Below, piece after piece: positions 58,508 through 64,000 of a stretch of 64,000 nucleotides of DNA. This stretch comes from Dendrocalamus latiflorus (Eukaryota > Streptophyta > Magnoliopsida > Poales > Poaceae). A model generated the notes under the pieces. That model had not been told where the DNA came from and ran no database searches. It saw only the letters and a program-made list of their open reading frames with translations. A program made the translations under genes and the position numbers. How positions within the stretch are numbered: the stretch's first letter is position 1; the number at the start of each line of letters is the position of its first letter. Location of the stretch: contig CM029664.1 in the NCBI GenBank assembly GCA_017311315.1, positions 41,151,846 to 41,215,845 on the forward strand. The letters are read 5' to 3'.

Positions 58508-59107
58508 GAGAGGAGGCCGAGGCAAGGGTCGTCGCTAGCTGGGCAAGATACAGCGTGGGCGCCGCCGCGGAGGAGGCCGGGGTCGGGGGCGTCGCCGCGG
58601 AGGAGGCCGGGGTCGTGGGCGCCGCCGCCATGCCGGAGGAGGTTGGGGTCGTGGCCGCCGCCGCCATGGACGCCGGGGTCGTGGGCGCCGCCGCCATGGA
58701 GGCCGGGGTCGTCGGCGCCGTCGTCGGAAGAGGGGGCGACGCCACGCCGGAGGACGTCGTGGGCGCCGCCGTCGGGAGAGGGTCGCCGGAGGACGCTGGG
58801 TTGAGGGTCGCCGGCGACGGGAAGGGTGCCCGGCTCCATCTCCACTCCTGTGCGTGCGGGGAGGGGAGACAGATCGATCGATCAATCTAATCTGTGGGTG
58901 CGCGTGTAGGGTATGGAGTGAGAAGGGGCAAAACGGTCATTCCATGTAAGGGAAGAAGCAAACTGAAATTAAAATAGAGTTTAAGTGGAGGAAATGGCAA
59001 AATAAAGAAATAAACACTCAAATTTATGGTATAATAACAAAGCTATTTAAGTATGTGGCAAAAGGAAGGATATCACACAAATTTATGGCATTAGAGCAAT
59101 TTTCCCC
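58508..59107. repeat. Right TIR of the MULE, containing the transposase promoter side
   Basis: Inverse of the left TIR without the MITE: here the text is CCACTTAAACTC (minus strand), the empty site. On the minus strand an open frame starts MEMEPGTLPVAGDPQPSVLR within the TIR and is in frame with MAANHDSEDE, the first recognisable transposase exon. Confidence 0.9.
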
Positions 59108-59116
59108 CTAACAAAA

Positions 59117-59648
59117 TTGTCCTTTGATTGTCGTAGCTTGACGAGTGTTTGATCGTAAGACAACAACGAGATGCGCATCGAAAAGTCCACACTGTTGTGC
59201 AAGCCTGAGGCTACAGAGTGCGTGCTCTTATCTGATGTTGATGTGGGATTAGTGTTTGAAGGTTTGGCCTTGGTGTAGACGGAGATCACCTTTCAGGTAC
59301 TGAATTGAGGTGGTCGATCACTACTGTCCTACGGCCAATGCGCCTTTTCCAAGTATCTCGCCTAATTTCTATGATGGAATTCTGTGAAAGACCTTATCCC
59401 TGTTTCTTCAGAAGCAAAAATGTAGTTTGTTACAACCGCTGATAAAGCAAGTGTGAGCTACAAGCCTGCAATACCAAATAACTGTCCTAATTAATTTTGT
59501 TGGAATTTGGTGAAATGTAAATGTAAGGAGCTGACATGGATTATCATATGATTCTGAATTTTTTTAATGACTACACAAGTATTTCATTGCTGTTTAGATA
59601 CAAGATTTGTTGTCCTTTAATGTGAACTTCTGTTCTGTTCCAATGAAG
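59117..59648 (+). other. Original intron sequence of the epimerase-like fragment
   Basis: T-rich intron DNA between the MULE target duplication and the exon at 59649; the end has a pyrimidine-rich stretch and CCAATGAAG|GCT acceptor. No other gene. Confidence 0.55.
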
Positions 59649-59759
59649 GCTAGAGCAGGAGTGGAGATGGCACTGATTGATGCAATTGCTAATAGCATTC
59701 GCATCCCTTTGTGGAGATTATTTGGAGGAGCATCAGATAGTGTGACAACAGACATTATC

Positions 59760-60600
59760 TCAGCATCCTCTGTAGTGATTCCAGAAAGCTTAGCACATGT
59801 TTTTTTACTAGCTTTCACGGAAATTCACCTGTTTCAGAACCAGGTGTTTTTTACTGGCCTCTCCTGCCCCCTGCCTATGCGTTGCCCGGCCTCTTGCCAA
59901 GCCACCGGCGCTCGAGAGCTGATCGGGCCCACCCGCTGCTGCGTCTGCCGGTTGTCCTCCCGCGCGCCAGCACCCTGCCTCGTGCCACCCAAGCAAGGGG
60001 TGTGGCAGGACCTTCTGAACTCGGAAAAAGGAATATTTTTGTAAAAACAGATGTTAAAATTGAAAAAATGTTGGTGCAGGACCAAAAGGTGAACAGTTCG
60101 GTTCAGTGAAGTGTTCGTTGAGAATAATGCCTCTGCCGGTGGCGACCATGCACTGTACGTGGGCTGTCATCCATCGGCAAAGTCTGCGACGGCGAGCCAG
60201 CGAGCCAAAGAGTCCAGCGGCCGTGCTTCCACCGCTCGACTGCTCGAGTCCGAACGACACTGAGGCGAGACACCTGGGCGGGGGCGGGGGCGGCGGCGGC
60301 TGATGCACCGCACCACTGCCGCTTTCGGGACGTGGTTGGGCCGCCATCCTGCTCTTAGCCTGGCTGCGGCAGCACGACCGTGCTTTGCCTCTGGAGTCTG
60401 GCCCAGCGTCCGACCGTGCGTCGCTTCCACTTGAGCAGCCCATGCGGCGCGGGGGGACTTGTTGCGCGTAACACCTATACGAATGTCCGCCGCGCCCGAG
60501 CCCCAGCATCGTTAGCGTGCGCCGGCTCACGGCGGGGGTAAGGTGTGGTCGATAGAGGCCACTTGGCTCACCGTTCACGGTCAACAGAGTATTAAGTGGT
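59760..60600. other. GC-rich DNA after the epimerase-like exon
   Basis: Homology to the epimerase stops after TTDI. 59840-60010 and 60100-60560 are GC-rich with open frames on both strands (glycine codon run GGGGGCGGGGGCGGCGGCGG near 60280) but no recognisable domain; they may be other captured gene scraps. Confidence 0.4.
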
Positions 60601-60850
60601 GCCTATTTGATCTTAAAAACTCTAACTTATGGCTTATTTTATATTATAGCGGTTAAAAATACACTATAACTGCTAATAGCTTTTTAGTGCAATTAAATTA
60701 AAAAATAAAATGTTATATCATTATGGACAATAAAAAGAAATAAGGAGAAAAAAGAAAACGTAAAAAACCAAAAAACCATATCATCAGAAAAAGGCGAAAA
60801 TAAGAAGCTTGAAGCCAGAAGTGAGAAGCCAGTAACTCAAATGAGCGGGT
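60600..60850. mobile_element. MITE related to 46010-46260
   Basis: TTATGGCTTATTTTATATTA at the left and AAGAAGCTTGAAGCCAGAAG at the right with an A-rich core. Same family style as 46010-46260; ends unclear. Confidence 0.45.
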
Positions 60851-60933
60851 CCTTAATATTTTCGCTCCACGCAACAATGAATGTGTGTGCACTTCGAAAG
60901 AAAATCGTTCACGTGGGACTACCACGTCACTTA

Positions 60934-61465
60934 GGGCACTCCTAGTGTAGAGTGGGTGGGGTTTTTTTGCTGTGATTTATGGCTGTGTTTTTTGAATTCT
61001 GGTCTATTCGTGAGAGGCAGTACACAGATAAAAATAGTCGCATGCGATTTTGGTCGGTATAATTGAACTTGGTACAGTTTATACTACAATTTTTCTGTAG
61101 ACCCTACCTTAAAAACACGCATTGTTTAACGGTGAGTTACTATAGAATCCTAAGCTTAAGCACATTCGAACCCACCCAGAACTATATAGCAATGTCTATA
61201 GCTTGCCACCTCATATAGCAATAATCTTCCAATGCATGATATCTAGCAACCACCCTACTCAATTAATTTCTTCTCTCTTATCTCACCTCATCTCTCTCCT
61301 TTTTACTAATCCATATCTTCTAGTTTTATTGATCCTCTTAAATATGCAATGTCTTGTATAAGACACTACTATTATATCTCTCTCCTTTAATTACCTTTCC
61401 ACATCAGCTTTTTGCTTGTTTGACATGCCATGAACACTGCTTACATCATCCCATTAAAAGTGCCC
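60934..61465. mobile_element. Tourist-like MITE, 532 bp
   Basis: Starts GGGCACTCCTAGTG and ends CATTAAAAGTGCCC, with TTA directly outside both ends (60931-60933 and 61466-61468). It sits exactly at the outer border of the 80-bp inverted repeat. A relative of its left part lies at 53308-53525. Confidence 0.75.
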
Positions 61466-62720
61466 TTAGGTTTTGTGACTACCTGTATTTTTACCGTGGG
61501 GTAAAAATGCTAGTCAACGGATTATTATTCGTTTTAGTCGATAAGACATCGCTCTAACGAATAATAAGCCCATCAGATTGTTGCAGCAGAACAATAATTA
61601 GAGACAAAACACGATATTACAAGAATATCGCCACGCAGGGCTAAACTTTATTATAAAGCCTCAAGAGCTCGAATATCATAATATTTAGAAAAGAAAATAT
61701 TCTAACTATTTTCTATTAAAAAATGAAGATAATAGAACTATATCTAATCGTACTTGGGTTCACCAAAGACAATTCCTAACGGTTGCCTACTTCACTCAAC
61801 CTCCACACGGGGTCTATGGTATTCCATCCAGGTAGATTCTGTCTGATCTTAGCTATTCTCCGAACTAACATACTCCTAAATAAGGAAAAATAATAGCAAG
61901 GGTGAGTACAGAAGTACTCAGGAAGCGTTATTAGCCAAATACACCAAATGTTTACCTTCTACACTTCTAGGAATATCTGTTCCTATCCACCATCCCTTAC
62001 TCATTCTTATTCTCTTTTTCTCCCTCATTCTCTTTTCCATGATTTATAGAAAATAAGGTTTTGTCGTTAGGTTTTGAAAGAATTCCAGACTACTAATTTA
62101 GAAAATTAACGAATACTCATATGAATGGCTAAAACCCCCATAAGTTTCCGTAACTCTCCTTTCCCGGAGATAGGCATGAATTCATAATTTGTATAGCATT
62201 GTGTAAACTTGTATCACTTTACCCATCATCACTTTGATCCTGGTGGCTCATGGATCTTCGTGTTTCCTAAGATGCTACGTCTAGATCAGAGTATAGAACT
62301 TTTATATCTATCTTAGCGTATTATATCTTCACCTAGTTAATTGGCAGCCTGAGGCGGTGTACCAGACTCACCAATAGTAATTGTTGGCTGGGTGGTTTCT
62401 GACCCTCACCCAATACCCAACTACATAATATATCGCCTTCATGTACCCCGCTTCTGGTATTCTGAGAGAAGCCAGTCTGACCGCTAAGCACAGGCCAGTC
62501 AAACTATTGGCTGGTCTAACACGAGTACTCGGGTGCTCAAGAAATGGGGCACTCAAAGCCAACGAGTACCTACAGAAGCCTGCGACCATCACAACAGATC
62601 GCTATAACCATCATAACATATCACTATGACCATTAATAAGGCTTACGAATACCGATCGCAAAGACTTACAACTACCAATCGTAAAGACTTACGACTACCG
62701 AACACCGACCAGGCAATCAA

Positions 62721-62850
62721 CTACGACCATCGACCAGCCAGTGAAGCTATGACCATCGACCAGCCAGTGAAGCTACGACCATCGACTAGCCAGTGAAGCT
62801 ACGACCACCAAGTAGCCGGTGAAGCTACGACCGTCCGTGCTCGTCCTACC
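62721..62850 (+). repeat. 26-bp minisatellite, five units
   Basis: CTACGACCATCGACCAGCCA plus GTGAAG is repeated with starts at 62721, 62747, 62773, 62799 and 62825, exactly 26 bp apart, with a few substitutions per unit. Confidence 0.95.
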
Positions 62851-63049
62851 GTGGTCGATCTATTGTGCTTAACATATTGTGGTCGTTTTGCCGATCAGAC
62901 AGCCCAACACACAACCGTCTTTGCAAAGCCCACAAAAACCAAACTCAACCTTCACAAATACTTTAATGCAAAAGTCAATTACTCATCAGAATCATGGTGT
63001 GACCTTCACATGGTCTCACAAGAACAGAAATGACACGGGGTCTCATGCT

Positions 63050-63074
63050 ACACACACACACACTCACACACACT
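63050..63074 (+). repeat. (CA)n microsatellite
   Basis: CACACACACACACTCACACACAC-type run near 63050-63074. Confidence 0.85.
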
Positions 63075-63092
63075 TATCTACTCATCCATCTA

Positions 63093-63270
63093 GGGGTGTA
63101 ATCAGAGTGAATACGAACGGATATTGCTCATTGTGTATCCTATTCTGTATTTTTTTCGAAGTCGGAGTCGGACATGGATAATGCCAGATATCCATTTCTC
63201 CGTTTCGTATTTGTTTCATAAGCGTTCGGACGGTCGGTCGGATGAAAATTATCTGTTTCTTTTGCACCCC
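63093..63270. mobile_element. Short MITE with GGGGTG(T/C)AA ends
   Basis: 178 bp bounded by GGGGTGTAATC and TTTTGCACCCC, flanked by TA on both sides (63091-63092, 63271-63272). Internal CGGATATTGCTC and GGATAATGCCAGATATCC phrases recur in the following repeat, which looks like a related copy. Confidence 0.6.
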
Positions 63271-63434
63271 TACATAGGACATTATACAGTAGAGTGCAAT
63301 TAGAGCGAGTACAGAAAGACTAATCGCCGAGATGTTAAAGGAAGAGCACTCAGTACTCTCTACATATTTAGATGTAGCAATTCGCCTATATGTTATTGTG
63401 TTCATGAGTGAAATCACAACAGACTTCCACATAT

Positions 63435-63690
63435 CACTTGACATACAAATATATACGGATGGATATCACTTATCCCGTATCCTATTCCATATTTTTCCAC
63501 AGAGTTGTACATATATATACGAACGGATATCACTCATCTTGTATCATATTCCATATTTTTCCACAGAGTCGGACACAAATAGTGCTAGATACCCATTTAC
63601 CTCTTTCGTATTCATTCCGCGAGCCTTCAGTCGAACGGAAATTATCCGCTCCATTTGCACCTCTATATCTATCAATAATATAGTAGATAG
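63435..63690. repeat. Related MITE-like copy with an internal 64-bp duplication
   Basis: TATACGGATGGATATCACTT at 63452 and TATACGAACGGATATCACTC at 63516 start two copies (offset 64 bp) that both contain ATTCCATATTTTTCCACAGAG. The right side (GGAAATTATCCGCTCCATTT, GCACCTC) resembles the end of 63093-63270. Confidence 0.65.
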
Positions 63691-64000
63691 TAACGCATTT
63701 TAAATTTCGCAACATCAATTAAATCCATAGCAAAATTCAATGATAAATAACTATTTATCAGACAACATACCAAAATTAACAACGTACCATTAGTGAATGA
63801 TTTAGGGTGAATCCTAGAAATTATTATTACACATTTTTTTAGAATGCCTTACTTCATCAACGTCCTACGTATTTTTCTTTTCTTTTCTCCCTATGCTTGT
63901 TAACGTATTTAAGCATTCTTTTCTTTTAGATAGATATAGTTCTTGATATATAGGGATACTAATTTTTGATATATAGAAATATATGTTGTGTAAGTTTAGA
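63690..64000. other. AT-rich window end
   Basis: Nothing recognisable. Confidence 0.5.

Larger units (their letters stand above)
54424..59107 (-). mobile_element. Mutator-like element (MULE), 4684 bp, with 600-bp TIRs
   Basis: A perfect 9-bp target duplication CTAACAAAA flanks it at 54415-54423 and 59108-59116, the Mutator hallmark. The ends read GGAAAAATTACTCTAATACC and, inverted, GGGGAAAATTGCTCTAATGCC in part. Long TIRs span 54424-55109 and 58508-59107. Inside, a MURA-type transposase runs on the minus strand. Transposase frameshifts suggest it is no longer self-sufficient. Confidence 0.93.
54180..59760 (+). pseudogene. L-Ala-D/L-Glu epimerase-like gene fragment, two exons split by a MULE
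   Basis: Exon A (about 54180-54384) reads SSAVGWGEAPVLPSVTAEDQ, PTALVTAGRACAAL, LPGHAFAS. Exon B (59649 to about 59757) reads ARAGVEMALIDAIANSIRIP then LWRLFGGASDSVTTDI. Together they give the N-terminal part of a plant enolase-superfamily dipeptide epimerase (muconate-cycloisomerase fold). The transit region, the catalytic barrel exons and the metal ligands are missing, so it is non-functional. Joining TCG to the exon after the AG at 59647-59648 gives the expected reading, but the donor reads GCGAGA, a GC donor or mutated GT. The intron is original sequence (59117-59648) plus the 4.7 kb MULE. Family assignment is by motif memory, not search. Confidence 0.7.
54091..60932. mobile_element. Candidate gene-capturing element bounded by 80-bp inverted repeats
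   Basis: The 80-bp segment 54091-54170 (AAGTGACGTGGTAGTCCCAC, GAACGATTTTCTTTCGAA, GGAGCGAAAATACTAA) is repeated in inverse orientation at 60853-60932 with a few differences. Between them lie epimerase-like exons, a MULE, other GC-rich DNA and a MITE. This is the structure of a Pack-type TIR element that picked up host gene pieces. No matching target duplication is visible; the right border is disturbed by a MITE inserted at TTA immediately outside. Two unrelated insertions in inverse orientation remain possible. Confidence 0.4.
61470..63090. other. Intergenic DNA, possible LTR or decayed element
   Basis: No open frame with a recognisable domain. Repeated phrases ACTTACGACTACC / GCTACGACCATCGACC (62580-62850) resemble those at 51280-51480, suggesting two remnants of one repeat family. 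Ends TG..CA could not be fixed. Confidence 0.35.

Noticed and set aside
60106..60584. Minus-strand 176-residue frame and plus-strand Gly run
   Set aside because: GC-rich simple-sequence frame with no recognisable domain, located in transposon-captured DNA.

Overview
This window reads as nuclear DNA of a grass (Poaceae), very probably from an intergenic-rich, retrotransposon-loaded region. The grounds are intron-containing plant genes with GC-rich first exons (Tubby-like F-box, type II peroxiredoxin, PPR, DDT), grass-type LTR and TIR transposons, and no operons or ribosome binding sites. The species cannot be fixed from the sequence alone.

Layout. 1-5508: part of a minus-strand CACTA element whose outer end (TTGTAGTG) is at 5508; it carries a degenerate En/Spm-associated gene and two exons of a host DDT-domain gene. 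5660-7628: a broken plant-mobile-domain gene with a GGCGCC motif field downstream. 8370-8880: a possible small coiled-coil gene. 9899-13770: an intact Tubby-like F-box gene (4 exons, 358 aa). 16025-17440: a long-TIR foldback element. 18982-22467: a probable 3.5 kb solo LTR. 22584-28984: a complete and apparently very young Ty1/copia element (946-bp LTRs, TSD GCTGC, one uninterrupted 1304-codon gag-pol). 29539-33134: a deleted SIRE-like element (TSD GCCGG). 34014-41852: an old, decayed minus-strand copia element (TSD GCGTT). 42349-45090: the truncated 5' part of a PPR gene. 48078-50232: an intact peroxiredoxin IIC gene (3 exons, 162 aa). 50310-53990: duplicated promoter-side sequence of that gene. 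54091-60932: a segment bounded by 80-bp inverted repeats holding two exons of an L-Ala-D/L-Glu epimerase-like gene, split by a Mutator-like element (54424-59107, 9-bp TSD, 600-bp TIRs). 61.5-64 kb: MITEs and minisatellites.

Only two genes look fully functional as host genes: the Tubby-like F-box gene and PRXIIC. The copia element at 22.6 kb looks coding-competent. The remaining coding traces are gene fragments carried or broken by transposons.

The most unusual signal is in the young copia element. Its primer-binding position does not match the usual tRNA-iMet site. Instead it holds 16 bases that are the exact reverse complement of 16 bases inside its own LTR, which suggests self-priming or another RNA foldback. 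A possible 172-bp intron overlaps the same site.
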